The position numbers were made by a program, and so were the translations under genes. DNA of 64,000 nt from Bacillus sp. Marseille-P3661 (GTDB taxonomy: Bacteria > Bacillota > Bacilli > Bacillales > Bacillaceae_J). The stretch is from NCBI RefSeq assembly GCF_900240995.1, contig NZ_LT965956.1:62001-126000 (forward strand), in the 5' to 3' direction. Below, piece by piece: positions 26,077 through 34,583 of this stretch (position 1 is the first letter of the stretch; the number at the start of each line of letters is the position of its first letter). A model generated the notes under the pieces. That model had not been told where the DNA came from, did no database searches, and was given only the letters and a program-made list of their open reading frames with translations.

Positions 26077-26793
26077 TCAACTTGTCAACGGTCCGGGTTT
26101 TCCTAAGTGATACCCCTGTCCCAAGTTAACACCTAGTGTTTTTGCTAACTGAAGATCTTCCTCGGTTTCTATCCCTTCAAGAATTAACATAGAATTTTCT
26201 TTACATAGGAAAGCATAACTTTCAACTGTCATTTGCTTTAGTCTGGATTGAGACAATCCCATACCAAAATATTTATCAAGTTTAACAAATTCAGGTTCAA
26301 ATTCTATGATTTTTTGGTTGCAAGCAATCCCACTGCCAACATCATCAATAGCAAATCGTACTCCTTGGTTTCGGAATTTAGAAATTACGCCTTTTAGCTC
26401 TGGAAACCCCCATTGAGTAGACTCCGCAGCATTTTCGCTTAACTCAAAAACCAGTCTATCTTTACTATAGCCAGACTCATTTAAGATCCCATCTATAAAC
26501 ATAAAAAAATCACTTTGTAGTAGTGTAGATGGTAATATATTTATAAATAAGAGGGCACTGCCGTTATTGTTAGATTTGGAAAATGTGTTAATACCGGTCT
26601 CTATGGCTATCTTATCAAGCATATTAACTCTCGATTCCTCTCGAGCCATTTCAAACAATTTTTCTGGATTGATCTGTTTTTTTGATCTTAGCAATGATTC
26701 ATAACTATATAAAAGTTGATCATCTAATCGATAGAGTGGTTGGTAATGTGTGTATAGGTCATTTACAATAACATCAAAATGTTTAGTATTTAT
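26077..26793 (-). CDS. EAL-domain protein with apparent ATA start
   Basis: A stand-alone EAL (c-di-GMP phosphodiesterase) domain of about 238 residues. The frame continues upstream of the first conventional start (TTG at 26694) through HYQPLYRLDDQLLYSYESLL, the family N-terminus that includes the catalytic EAL-motif glutamate (ESL). GGAGGA (26806-26801) lies 7 bases before an ATA at 26793, and a stop lies upstream, so ATA is the only well-spaced start. Other residues are kept: FELSE, IDDVGSG, VKLDK, EGIETEED and GQGY. It is either a functional gene with a rare start or one disabled by an ATG-to-ATA change. Confidence 0.7.
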   Translation of the reverse strand: MNTKHFDVIVNDLYTHYQPLYRLDDQLLYSYESLLRSKKQINPEKLFEMAREESRVNMLDKIAIETGINTFSKSNNNGSALLFINILPSTLLQSDFFMFIDGILNESGYSKDRLVFELSENAAESTQWGFPELKGVISKFRNQGVRFAIDDVGSGIACNQKIIEFEPEFVKLDKYFGMGLSQSRLKQMTVESYAFLCKENSMLILEGIETEEDLQLAKTLGVNLGQGYHLGKPGPLTS

Positions 26794-27130
26794 TTGAATC
26801 TCCTCCAGTTAGACCATATAAATTTATTTTCGAATATAGACTCTACTAAAAAACTCTATATATCATTTAACTATAATTTTAATGGAAGATTTGTTTGCGC
26901 AAAGAAAAGGAAAAGGATTAAATTTGAAAATCCATTGAAAAATTATTATACATTATAAAGTGGAAATTTTAAAAATATAGATCATTTGTGACCCGTAACA
27001 TGTTAGTGATGGAGAAGGAAAGGTGGGGGAGCACTAAAACTTTTCGGAAATTGAGATTGAAATCTATCAAGCATTATTATGTTAAAATTTTCAGTTATCA
27101 GTGAAAAAAACATTTCTTATACGTAAAGAT
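26794..27130. other. AT-rich intergenic region
   Basis: Apart from the ribosome site at 26801-26806, I see no gene, repeat or hairpin here. Confidence 0.4.
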
Positions 27131-27253
27131 ATGAATATAGTAACAACTAAAATAAACTACTTTATAGATTATGAAAAATTTGAAAATAAAAAGGCTGTAT
27201 TCAAGGATAATTATCTCGAAGAAACAAATGCTGGAACCGAAGAGCTTATTTAA
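27131..27253 (+). CDS. Possible 40-residue protein
   Basis: An ATG-initiated frame of 40 codons encodes a charged peptide (MNIVTTKINYFIDYEKFENK and so on) with no transmembrane segment. The upstream AAAG is a weak ribosome site and no terminator follows on this strand. It could be chance; I list it because the composition looks protein-like in an otherwise empty 650-base gap. Confidence 0.2.
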   Translation: MNIVTTKINYFIDYEKFENKKAVFKDNYLEETNAGTEELI

Positions 27254-27398
27254 ATATTTTATGGTAACAATAAGGGTGATTCAGTTTGTAGTATGTGCAT
27301 TTATAGACTAAACCAAGAGCGGATGTCAATTGAAGACGCATTTATATCTTTTATGTTTAACTTATCCTCATTAAAGCAGTAGAATGATTCTTTTTTAT

Positions 27399-27435
27399 AT
27401 GCCTACTCCTCAATTCACAACCAAGCAGTAGGCAT
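27399..27435 (-). terminator. Terminator of glutamate dehydrogenase-like gene
   Basis: ATGCCTACT (27399-27407) pairs with AGTAGGCAT (27427-27435); the minus strand continues with ATAAAAAAG. It lies just past the stop at 27452. Confidence 0.65.
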
Positions 27436-27451
27436 TTTTAGTTATCGTTTT

Positions 27452-28834
27452 TTAATAAAGTTTTCCTTGCCGGTATAAAATGGATGATAGTTTCATTACT
27501 GCATGGATATAGCAATTTTGTCTAAGTGGGAAGGGGTCGCTAAAAAATTGTGGTAAAACTGTATTAAATGTGGACTTCATCTTATCAAAAAGTAAACTGT
27601 ATACCTCTTCCTCTGAATAAAATTGCGTTTCTCTTCCCTGCAGCCATTCAAGATAGGAAACAATTACCCCGCCGGCATTGGCGAGAATATCTGGGATTAT
27701 AAGGACACCTTTATCACTCAAGTATTTATCTGCTTTTTCAGAGACAGGTGAATTCGCTCCCTCGACGATAACTTGTGCTTTTATCTCCGTAAAATTATTT
27801 TCATGAATTTGATCTTCAAGGGCAGCTAAGATTAATACATCAACATTCGTAGTCAGTAAAGCATCTCGGTTTTGAATAGTAGCTTTTATATTATGTCCTG
27901 CTAAAACTGTTTCATCAGTCGGTAAATCTCTGTTATGTTCTGTCGTATATTTTATTAAAGCAGGGATATCTAAACCATCCGCATTATATAAACATACATT
28001 ATGGTCGCTGACAGCTATAATTTTGTTTTTTAGATATTGACATTTATAGGCTTCAGCAGCAGCTACCGAGCCAACATTCCCAAAACCTTGGATGGCTAGG
28101 GTTAGAGGTTGTTCTTTAAGCTTTAAAGCCGTTTGTACATATTTGTTGTCACGATTTGCGTCAAGTAATGCTTTATTTTCCTGCAAAAAGTTATGGAACA
28201 AATAGCGGAACGAAAAATAAACACCTTTTCCTGTAGCTTCTCTTCGTCCCAATGAACCACCATTCATGATGCTTTTTCCGGTAAAACTACCGCGATAGGT
28301 TTCGCCTGGATGGATCGATTTATACTCAGCCATCATCCAATCCATTTCACGTTCACCTGTTCCTACGTCAGGTGCAGGGATATCCTTTTCAGGTCCCAAA
28401 CAATCAGCAAAATAACGAACGTATTTTTCGCAAATTAAATGAAGTTCCTTTTCACTAAAATTTCTTGGATTAATCACAACACCACCCTTACCTCCGCCAA
28501 AAGGAACATCGTGAAGAGCATTTTTTAATGTCATTAATTTTGCTAAATTGACGACTTCATCTTCATTTACGGTTTGATGAAACCGAATACCACCTTTATA
28601 GGGACCAAGTGTATCATTATGCTGCACCCTGAAAGCAGGAATTCGAATAACTGAGCCATTTTCTAATGAAATTCGTAAAAAGGATTTGTGGACATGATTT
28701 GGAGTAGATAGTATCGAAAGTAAGGAGTGAAATGCTTTTTCTCGTGTTTTATCTTTAAGATTTGGTAAAAAGGAGTCATCATCCATTAAAGCATCTAAGG
28801 AATGCCTGATAATGTTTTCCATCTTACTTGTCAT
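27452..28834 (-). CDS. Glu/Leu/Phe/Val-type amino-acid dehydrogenase
   Basis: A 460-residue NAD(P)-dependent oxidative deaminase of the glutamate dehydrogenase family. Substrate and catalytic blocks are PYKGGIRFH (Lys80), VPFGGGKGG (Lys116) and DIPAPDVGTG; the Rossmann motif is IQGFGNVGSVAA. It is about 35 residues longer than RocG/GudB and divergent from them, with an added stretch around residues 195-230 (HNFLQENKALLDANR). Glutamate is the likeliest substrate but cannot be settled by eye. GGAGGG precedes the ATG. Monocistronic; it probably links amino-acid catabolism and 2-oxoglutarate. Confidence 0.85.
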   Translation of the reverse strand: MTSKMENIIRHSLDALMDDDSFLPNLKDKTREKAFHSLLSILSTPNHVHKSFLRISLENGSVIRIPAFRVQHNDTLGPYKGGIRFHQTVNEDEVVNLAKLMTLKNALHDVPFGGGKGGVVINPRNFSEKELHLICEKYVRYFADCLGPEKDIPAPDVGTGEREMDWMMAEYKSIHPGETYRGSFTGKSIMNGGSLGRREATGKGVYFSFRYLFHNFLQENKALLDANRDNKYVQTALKLKEQPLTLAIQGFGNVGSVAAAEAYKCQYLKNKIIAVSDHNVCLYNADGLDIPALIKYTTEHNRDLPTDETVLAGHNIKATIQNRDALLTTNVDVLILAALEDQIHENNFTEIKAQVIVEGANSPVSEKADKYLSDKGVLIIPDILANAGGVIVSYLEWLQGRETQFYSEEEVYSLLFDKMKSTFNTVLPQFFSDPFPLRQNCYIHAVMKLSSILYRQGKLY

Positions 28835-29029
28835 TTATAACCCTCCATCTAATAAACTTTAGGTAGAAATGTAGACATACGGAAAGTGATCTACGAACAT
28901 ATAGTATAAGCTTATTCACTAAACTTTTGTTTAGAAGGAAAGAAACGGTGAAATTGATTTGATGTGATTTCGGTACTAAAAGCATGTGTGGAATAGCAAT
29001 AGTTTAAGAGGAACCAACATAAACATGTG

Positions 29030-29056
29030 ACTTTTTCATAGTACTTTCATACTATA
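29030..29056 (+). promoter_or_regulatory. Sigma-K-type promoter
   Basis: AC at 29030-29031, then exactly 16 bases, then CATACTATA (29048-29056), fits the sigma-K pattern AC-N16-CATANNNTA. It lies about 40 bases before the cotQ-like start, in keeping with mother-cell expression of a coat protein. Confidence 0.6.
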
Positions 29057-29096
29057 TAGCATCCAATCTGTATTGGGATTTGAAGGAGGCTATATA

Positions 29097-30446
29097 TTGA
29101 ATGAAATAGAGCTTACCGGACGGATCGTAACTCCGGGTGATGATGAGTATGAACAAGCAAGAACGAATAATAATTTAAGCAATCCCAAATTTCCGAGGAT
29201 AATTGTATTTTGTCAGAATACGAAAGATATAGAGAATGCTTTACAGTGGGTGAGGGATAAGCAAATACCGTTCAGAGTCAGGAGCGGCCGGCATAGCTAT
29301 GAAAATTTTTCATTAGTAAATGGTGGCCTCATCATTGACATTAGTGAAATGAATAAAATTACGGTAAACCGTGAAAAAATGACGGCAATTATTGAAGGCG
29401 GCGCCAATCTAGGTCATGTTTATCGTACATTATGGAAGCACGGTACAACAATCCCTGCAGGAACTGAAAGTAGTGTGGGGTTAGCAGGCTTAGCACTTGG
29501 CGGTGGGATCGGTATGTTAACGAGATGGTTTGGACTTACTTGTGACAATCTCCTTGAAATTGAAATGGTCTTAGCTAAAGGAACTAGAGGGGCCGAACGA
29601 ATAATAGCCAATAAGAATCAAAATTCTGATCTATTTTGGGCTTGCCGCGGAGGTGGAGGCGGAAACTTTGGTATTGTAACTTCTTTCACCTTTAAGGTGC
29701 ATCCTGTTTCGAAGGTGTCTATTTTTTCGATTACATGGGGATGGGAGAATTTTGAAAAGGTATTTAATGGCTGGCAGACTTGGGCAGTTGACACAGATCA
29801 TCGGCTAACCTCGGAAATTGAACTGAAAACAAAAGAATCAAATCAGCTTACTGTTCAAGGTGAATATGTTGGGAGTGCAGCAAAGTTAAAACATCTACTT
29901 CAGCCCTTACTTGATTCGGGTTCTCCTACCGACGTTTTCATAAAAGAAGTCCCCTACATTGAAGCTGTAAAATTTTTTGATGAACCAAGTGGAAATGTGC
30001 CCGCTTATCGGAAACGATCAGGTTCCTTTCTAGAAAGAAAGTTCCCAGAAAAAGCGATTTTGATTATGAAGAATTTCTTGGCCAATGCTCCAAACAAAAA
30101 TGCCACCATTTGGCATCAATCTCTTGGGGGAAAAGCTGCTATGCCTGAATCATTCGATTCGGCCTTTTATTACCGTAACGCCATAATAGCACAAGAATAC
30201 AATTCTACATGGAATAGCCCCCAAGAGGAAAATCAAAATATTCGCTGGGTCGAGGCGTTAAGGAACGCTTTATCTCCTTATACAATAGGAGATTATGTGA
30301 ATTGGCCTGATCGAAATATTAGAAATTGGCCAATGTCTTATTATGGTGATAATTTTAATATTCTTCGTAAAGTAAAAACGTCATACGATCCCTACAATGT
30401 TTTTCAATTTCCTCAAAGTATCCCACCATATAAAAAGTGGTTATAG
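29097..30446 (+). CDS. BBE-type FAD oxidase, CotQ-like
   Basis: A 449-residue flavoprotein of the berberine-bridge/reticuline oxidase group, close in length and pattern to B. subtilis CotQ (YvdP, 447 residues), a spore coat protein. RSGRHSYENF carries the histidine for covalent FAD. The usual second attachment cysteine is absent (PAGTESSVGLAG), so one covalent bond is expected. FAD-binding CRGGGGGNFGIVTSF and a C-terminal BBE motif (YDPYNVFQFPQSI) are present. TTG at 29097 is preceded by GAAGGAGG at 7 bases. A sigma-K-type promoter supports a sporulation role. The natural substrate is unknown. Confidence 0.82.
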   Translation: MNEIELTGRIVTPGDDEYEQARTNNNLSNPKFPRIIVFCQNTKDIENALQWVRDKQIPFRVRSGRHSYENFSLVNGGLIIDISEMNKITVNREKMTAIIEGGANLGHVYRTLWKHGTTIPAGTESSVGLAGLALGGGIGMLTRWFGLTCDNLLEIEMVLAKGTRGAERIIANKNQNSDLFWACRGGGGGNFGIVTSFTFKVHPVSKVSIFSITWGWENFEKVFNGWQTWAVDTDHRLTSEIELKTKESNQLTVQGEYVGSAAKLKHLLQPLLDSGSPTDVFIKEVPYIEAVKFFDEPSGNVPAYRKRSGSFLERKFPEKAILIMKNFLANAPNKNATIWHQSLGGKAAMPESFDSAFYYRNAIIAQEYNSTWNSPQEENQNIRWVEALRNALSPYTIGDYVNWPDRNIRNWPMSYYGDNFNILRKVKTSYDPYNVFQFPQSIPPYKKWL

Positions 30447-30448
30447 GC

Positions 30449-30493
30449 ATACCCCCCCGCGTGTGCAACAGTGGTAGCGCTACGGGGGGGTAT
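30449..30493. repeat. Hairpin with C7/G7 tracts
   Basis: ATACCCCCCCG (30449-30459) pairs exactly with CGGGGGGGTAT (30483-30493). No T-run follows, so it may be a Rho-independent-like hairpin of poor form or an mRNA end. 30494-30697 shows nothing else. Confidence 0.6.
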
Positions 30494-30697
30494 TATGTCT
30501 ACTAAAGTGAATTTAGTTATTAATAGTCTACTAAAGGATAATACAATAAAATTTACAATTATTTGTAGGTTATGTAAAATTAGGAATATATGATTCTAAT
30601 ATAAGTTTCGATGTTTACTGGACGAGAGAGCGGGACTTAATTCTATTAATATTGAATCAAAAAACCTGCAATTAAATTTTTAAGGAGGAGAGAGATT

Positions 30698-31153
30698 ATG
30701 TCAATTGAAGTGAAACATTGTTTCGATGTTTATGTTAAGGTCGATCAACCTATTGAGGTTGGTTCTGTTGGATCTGGTCAGAGACGGGTCATTCCAATTA
30801 CTGGAGGTACATTTGAAGGAGAGTTATTCAAAGGAAAAATACTACCTGGCGGGGCAGATTATCAGATTATCCGACCAGACGGAGTAACCGAAGCTTTGGC
30901 ACATTATACGCTACAAACAGAAGACGGAACAAATATTTACGTTGTTAACCGTGGCTACAGACATGGACCAAAAGAAATTATAGAAAAACTAATAAAAGGG
31001 GAGCAGGTTCCAGCAGATTCCTATTACTTTAAGACTACACCTACTTTTGAAGTGAGTGGGGATAAATACTCTTTTTTAAATAAAAGTATTTTTATAGGGG
31101 TAGGTACGAGAAATCCATCGGATGTAAAAATCCAGTATTATGAAGTACTATAA
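30698..31153 (+). CDS. DUF3237 protein
   Basis: A 151-residue DUF3237 beta-barrel-like protein. Signature blocks are present in order: GSGQRRVIPITGGTFEG, GKILPGGADYQIIRPDG, HYTLQTEDG, YVVNRGYRHGP, YYFKTTPTFE, and IGVGTRNPSDV near the end. No enzymatic activity is established for the family, whose members often lie near oxidoreductases. AGGAGGAGAG precedes the ATG. Monocistronic, with a shared terminator downstream. Confidence 0.88.
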   Translation: MSIEVKHCFDVYVKVDQPIEVGSVGSGQRRVIPITGGTFEGELFKGKILPGGADYQIIRPDGVTEALAHYTLQTEDGTNIYVVNRGYRHGPKEIIEKLIKGEQVPADSYYFKTTPTFEVSGDKYSFLNKSIFIGVGTRNPSDVKIQYYEVL

Positions 31154-31168
31154 AAGTTGATGACTAGG

Positions 31169-31208
31169 AACAAGCCTAAATACTTTTTTGAATTTCAGGC
31201 TTGTTTTA
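31169..31208. terminator. Bidirectional terminator
   Basis: AACAAGCCT (31169-31177) pairs with AGGCTTGTT (31197-31205), followed by TTAAT. It lies between the DUF3237 gene and the converging receiver gene. Confidence 0.75.
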
Positions 31209-31212
31209 ATTA

Positions 31213-31587
31213 TCAATCATGAAAACTGTCTCCATGGTACTTCTTCAAAATAGAAACAAGATTTTCGAAATAGGGTTTTATAACAAAATCATGGGCCCCG
31301 GCTCGTAAGGCTTCTGTAATTAAGTATTGCTGACCCATTGCCGAACACATGATAACGGTTGCTATCGGGTCAATGTTCCGAATTGCTTTTAGCGCTTCTA
31401 ATCCGTTTATTTTCGGCATCGTAATATCTAGTAAAACAATATCTGGTGAAAATTCTTTATATTTATCAATAGCTTCAGCACCATTACTTGCTTCTGATAT
31501 CACTTCAAAACTGCTAGCTAAAACTATATTTTTTAGGTAGGTTCTCATAAACATAGAATCATCAGCAATAAGTATTGTATTGTTCAT
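31213..31587 (-). CDS. CheY-like stand-alone receiver
   Basis: A 124-residue single-domain response regulator without an output domain. The phosphorylation pocket is complete: Asp9 and Asp10 (IADDS), phospho-acceptor Asp54 (LLDITMP), Ser82 and Lys104 (VIKPY). CheY-like single receivers act in chemotaxis or phosphorelays, but no che genes or kinase lie nearby, so its partner is unknown. I chose the ATG at 31587, which is preceded by AAAGGA and gives the usual CheY length; an ATG at 31626 would add 13 unconserved residues. Confidence 0.85.
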   Translation of the reverse strand: MNNTILIADDSMFMRTYLKNIVLASSFEVISEASNGAEAIDKYKEFSPDIVLLDITMPKINGLEALKAIRNIDPIATVIMCSAMGQQYLITEALRAGAHDFVIKPYFENLVSILKKYHGDSFHD

Positions 31588-32069
31588 TGATATATTACAT
31601 CCTTTGTGGTTTATTTTATAATCCATATTAAACTAATTGCTTAGACTTTTGATATTGAATGATTGCTACCCTAATTGTTTAGGTTACAAATTAAGGTGAC
31701 GCTTTATTTCTGACGTGGTAACAAATTTCGTAGGATTTTAAATGAAATTTGGGAATGGGGCTTGTAATTATTTCTTGATCTTATGGGTCTCATTTTGCAC
31801 TAAAAAGAATAATAAAGTAATCCCCTAGTGTTCTCATTAAACGCTTTTATATTATTTTAGGAATCTATTCCTATATGGGGGGAGGACTTAGTACTAGAAT
31901 TGTAAATTTTAATTATGTGCTATAGTTGGCTCATTTCAGTGAGTATCGAACTTTTAGCTCCGATTAACATCCTGAATATTTATTATTAAGATTCATGAAC
32001 ACTTTTGTGCGCCCAACATATATTAACTTCTGTGTGGTAAGAAAATTTGCACGGAAGGAAGAGAGCATC
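31588..32069. other. Intergenic region
   Basis: About 480 AT-rich bases separate the divergent receiver gene and the small gene at 32070. I see no convincing gene, hairpin or promoter, although promoters for both must lie here. Confidence 0.4.
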
Positions 32070-32207
32070 ATGGATAACATCAAATCATTAACAATAAAAT
32101 ATGAAAATAGTAAGAATGGGGGAAATGAATATAAGGTTATTGAAGTTAATGTATCTGATCCAACTGAATGTTTATATGCAATATGCACGCCGATTAAGAT
32201 GCAATAA
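32070..32207 (+). CDS. Small 45-residue protein
   Basis: MDNIKSLTIKYENSKNGG begins a 45-residue, polar, two-cysteine peptide ending LYAICTPIKMQ. The ATG at 32070 has GGAAGGA about 10 bases upstream, and a strong terminator follows 23 bases after the stop, so a dedicated short transcript is likely. A longer frame from 31995 lacks a ribosome site. There is no signal or membrane segment. I do not recognise the family. Confidence 0.55.
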   Translation: MDNIKSLTIKYENSKNGGNEYKVIEVNVSDPTECLYAICTPIKMQ

Positions 32208-32230
32208 GGGAAACAACCTTTATTTATTAT

Positions 32231-32273
32231 AAAAACCATCTCTTTATTACTTCCTGCAAGAGATGGTTTTTAT
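32231..32273 (+). terminator. Terminator of small gene
   Basis: A 14-bp stem (AAAAACCATCTCTT at 32231-32244 with 32258-32271) ends in a T-run. Confidence 0.85.
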
Positions 32274-32435
32274 ATTTACTGGTCTTACTGTACATAATCG
32301 CCCAATTTATGATCGAAACGAGAAACGTAGGTCAACTTTCATTAAGCATTTTCTTATTATATTCACTTATTCTAATGTATAATTAGAGTTGGAAAAATAA
32401 TACAATCGTAGTAGATCAAAAAGGAAGTGGAATCG

Positions 32436-33098
32436 ATGAAGGATGTGGGCGTAAAACTTTTTTTCTATTTAATGGGGATTGTTTGCCTGACTTTTGGAAT
32501 AAGTTGTTCAATTAATTCACAGCTTGGTGCCTCACCTTTGCCAGCCTTACAAGTTGGTTTACAGCAAACAATTGGATTAACAGTAGGTAGCTGGGAGTTT
32601 ATAATTGGTGTCATATTTGTGGTCATAATTTCTGCTGTCCGTCGAAAAAAGCCCGATATTCTTGCGTTTTTAACTTCATTTTTGATTGGTTTAGGAATAG
32701 ACTTGTGGTTATTTCTTACAAAGTTAGTCGATATACCTGATTTGTTGGTCGTTAAAATCATACTTATTTGTTTAGGCTTAATTTTTATTGGAGTCGGCGT
32801 ATCTATGTATTTACAACCGAAGTTTTCACCCGCACCACCAGATGGTATCCAGATTCTTATAGAAGAGTATTTTAAAATAAAATTATCAACGGCAAGAACA
32901 CTCTTTGCTGTTGCTGTTGCAGTAGGGGCTCTTGTGTTCAATGGGCCAATCGGAATAGGTACTCTGATTATGGTTAGTACATCAGGACCAATCATAGGAT
33001 TCATGTATCCTATTGCTCAAAGATATTATGAGCAGTTAAATAATAAAGTTTTAATAGGAATAATCCAACAAGAAACTCAAAATGAAAGTATGCATTAG
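32436..33098 (+). CDS. YczE/YitT-like membrane protein
   Basis: A 220-residue membrane protein with about five helices of the YczE group (COG2364). The N-terminal LMGIVCLTFGISCSINSQLGASPLPALQVGL contains the family LG.SPwd/pal motif. B. subtilis YczE is needed for bacillomycin/surfactin-related functions in some strains, but the transport activity is not defined. The ATG at 32436 follows AAGGAAGTGG; GTG at 32427 would be inside that site. Downstream, in the same frame, is a membrane-protein fragment (next entry). Confidence 0.75.
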   Translation: MKDVGVKLFFYLMGIVCLTFGISCSINSQLGASPLPALQVGLQQTIGLTVGSWEFIIGVIFVVIISAVRRKKPDILAFLTSFLIGLGIDLWLFLTKLVDIPDLLVVKIILICLGLIFIGVGVSMYLQPKFSPAPPDGIQILIEEYFKIKLSTARTLFAVAVAVGALVFNGPIGIGTLIMVSTSGPIIGFMYPIAQRYYEQLNNKVLIGIIQQETQNESMH

Positions 33099-33296
33099 AT
33101 AATTATTGCAAACTTCCAGCGTCCCGGTACGTTTATCCTACCTGGGGTATCCAATGTACAAATTAAACTGATTATACCTTTTTCTCAAATTATTGGTGGC
33201 GCAGGGCTTGCAGCAAGTATTGCTGTAGGGAGCTTACTTGTGCAGGGAATGGTATGTACTAATAGTTTTGCTGGAGCCGCATTACTAATAGGTTAG
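33099..33296 (+). pseudogene. Membrane-protein gene fragment
   Basis: An open stretch of about 65 codons without a start, in frame with the preceding gene after its TAG stop, reads as a hydrophobic C-terminal piece: FILPGVSNVQIKL, IPFSQIIGGAGLAASIAVGS, LLVQGMVC. Beyond its TAG the sequence to about 33440 still looks like broken coding DNA. A terminator at 33543 probably belonged to the lost gene. I cannot name the family; a transporter is likely. Confidence 0.45.
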
Positions 33297-33542
33297 GCTG
33301 TCTGAACTCTCTGGACACTGGAGTGGAATCGCAACATTTTTTAGATGGAGGTGAGGGTACAATAGTTGTATTATTAGCAGCGATAACCCATAGTAACATA
33401 TCCTTTCGCTCTTGTTGATCCCGGTTGTCTTATGGTGGTAGCAGCAATTTAATTTTAATTAAATTTGTTTTGAATCTATTTAATAAGGTATAGCATATGT
33501 AACCATTAGAATGCTAGAGAGAAATGTTTAGGTAAATTGTGT

Positions 33543-33579
33543 CCCCAATGCTCAAGCAGATTAGCATTGGGGGTATTTT
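33543..33579 (+). terminator. Terminator behind decayed region
   Basis: CCCCAATGCT (33543-33552) pairs with AGCATTGGGG (33563-33572), followed by GTATTTTA. Confidence 0.65.
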
Positions 33580-33665
33580 ATCGATAAAAGAAAGACTGGT
33601 AAAATTTTGCTAAATATCGTTCGTTTAAGTGATTTAAGTTAGTCATAGAAGGGTATTCTCGGGTG

Positions 33666-34103
33666 TTAATTTTTATTAAATAAAAAGATCGATAAAAAGA
33701 GTAGAAGAATCGCAATGATTTTTTTTGTATCAATTGGAATTCTATTACCGCCAAATAGTCCAAAATGGTCAACAACAGCACCTAGAATAATTTGGCCTCC
33801 GATGATCGCCATTAAAGAGCCTACTACACCTAATCTTGGCACTACAAGTACCGCAACTACAACATATATGGCTCCTAGAAACCCACCTGTTAATTGCCAC
33901 TTTGGAACAGTCATCACTGCTAAAATATCACCTTTTCCAAAAAATATAACAACAAAAAATAATGCCATGGTTCCAATCGTAAATGAAATAAAAGAAGCCT
34001 CAAGAACACCTACTTTTTTACCTAAGCCACCATTAATTTGGCCCTGTACTGCAATGGCAGCACCTCCAAGCATAGCTAACAATGGAAATAAAATTTTTAC
34101 CAT
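33666..34103 (-). CDS. YdcZ-type DMT membrane protein
   Basis: A 145-residue half-size transporter-like protein with five helices of the YdcZ (DUF606) branch of the drug/metabolite superfamily. AMLGGAAIAVQGQINGGLGK at the N-terminus and GGQIILGAVVDHFGLFG near residue 110 are the typical repeat ends. Such proteins probably pair as dimers; substrate unknown. The ATG at 34103 follows GAGGGGA by 6 bases; an ATG at 34118 lies upstream of that site. Monocistronic. Confidence 0.82.
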   Translation of the reverse strand: MVKILFPLLAMLGGAAIAVQGQINGGLGKKVGVLEASFISFTIGTMALFFVVIFFGKGDILAVMTVPKWQLTGGFLGAIYVVVAVLVVPRLGVVGSLMAIIGGQIILGAVVDHFGLFGGNRIPIDTKKIIAILLLFLSIFLFNKN

Positions 34104-34583
34104 AAAATTTCCCCTCATTTAATGTTTTTGTTCAAGATTCTTAAGTAATTCAATTTGAGAGAACATTTATTTAATCTTCTTCTTATTTGCTCCACCTAAG
34201 AAAATCAATATATTTCCAATATAAGTAACCTTTGAATATTCTGTCAATTATTTTTACTTGATTTGTCTTTAAGGCAAGGGATTATGACTACTTATTTTAA
34301 AGTCAATGAGAATTTATCTAATAGTTCGCTTATTGTTCTAAAACGTGACTCTGTGTACTCATGCGGTTTTGTAGTGATTTTTTTATTTAAGAATTTTGGA
34401 AATTGTTGTTTGTTTGCGCTGTTACCATTTGTCTGTTTCTGCGCTTGCCCGGAAAATAATTATTTATTTTTCCTTCCCAATTAATAGTATAGTGGTCCCT
34501 TTCAAAGCATTACAACGTAACAAGTTTCATAGATTATAATATGTGAAATCAAAATTAATTATATGAAACGAAGGGGATTAAGC
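34104..34583. other. Intergenic region
   Basis: About 480 bases between divergent genes. A 73-codon frame at 34263-34484 was judged not coding. A possible promoter with TATAAT lies near 34535, but I cannot fit a -35 with confidence. Confidence 0.35.

Noticed and set aside
32465-33004. 179-codon minus-strand frame opposite yczE
   Set aside because: An antisense shadow: Pro/Ile/Thr-rich translation over a well-supported membrane-protein gene.
33578-33781. 67-codon minus-strand frame over the end of ydcZ-type gene
   Set aside because: Overlaps the real gene in another frame and has no ribosome site.
34263-34484. 73-codon frame upstream of the SLATT gene
   Set aside because: Low-complexity Phe/Cys-rich translation, no ribosome site, and no sign of conservation.
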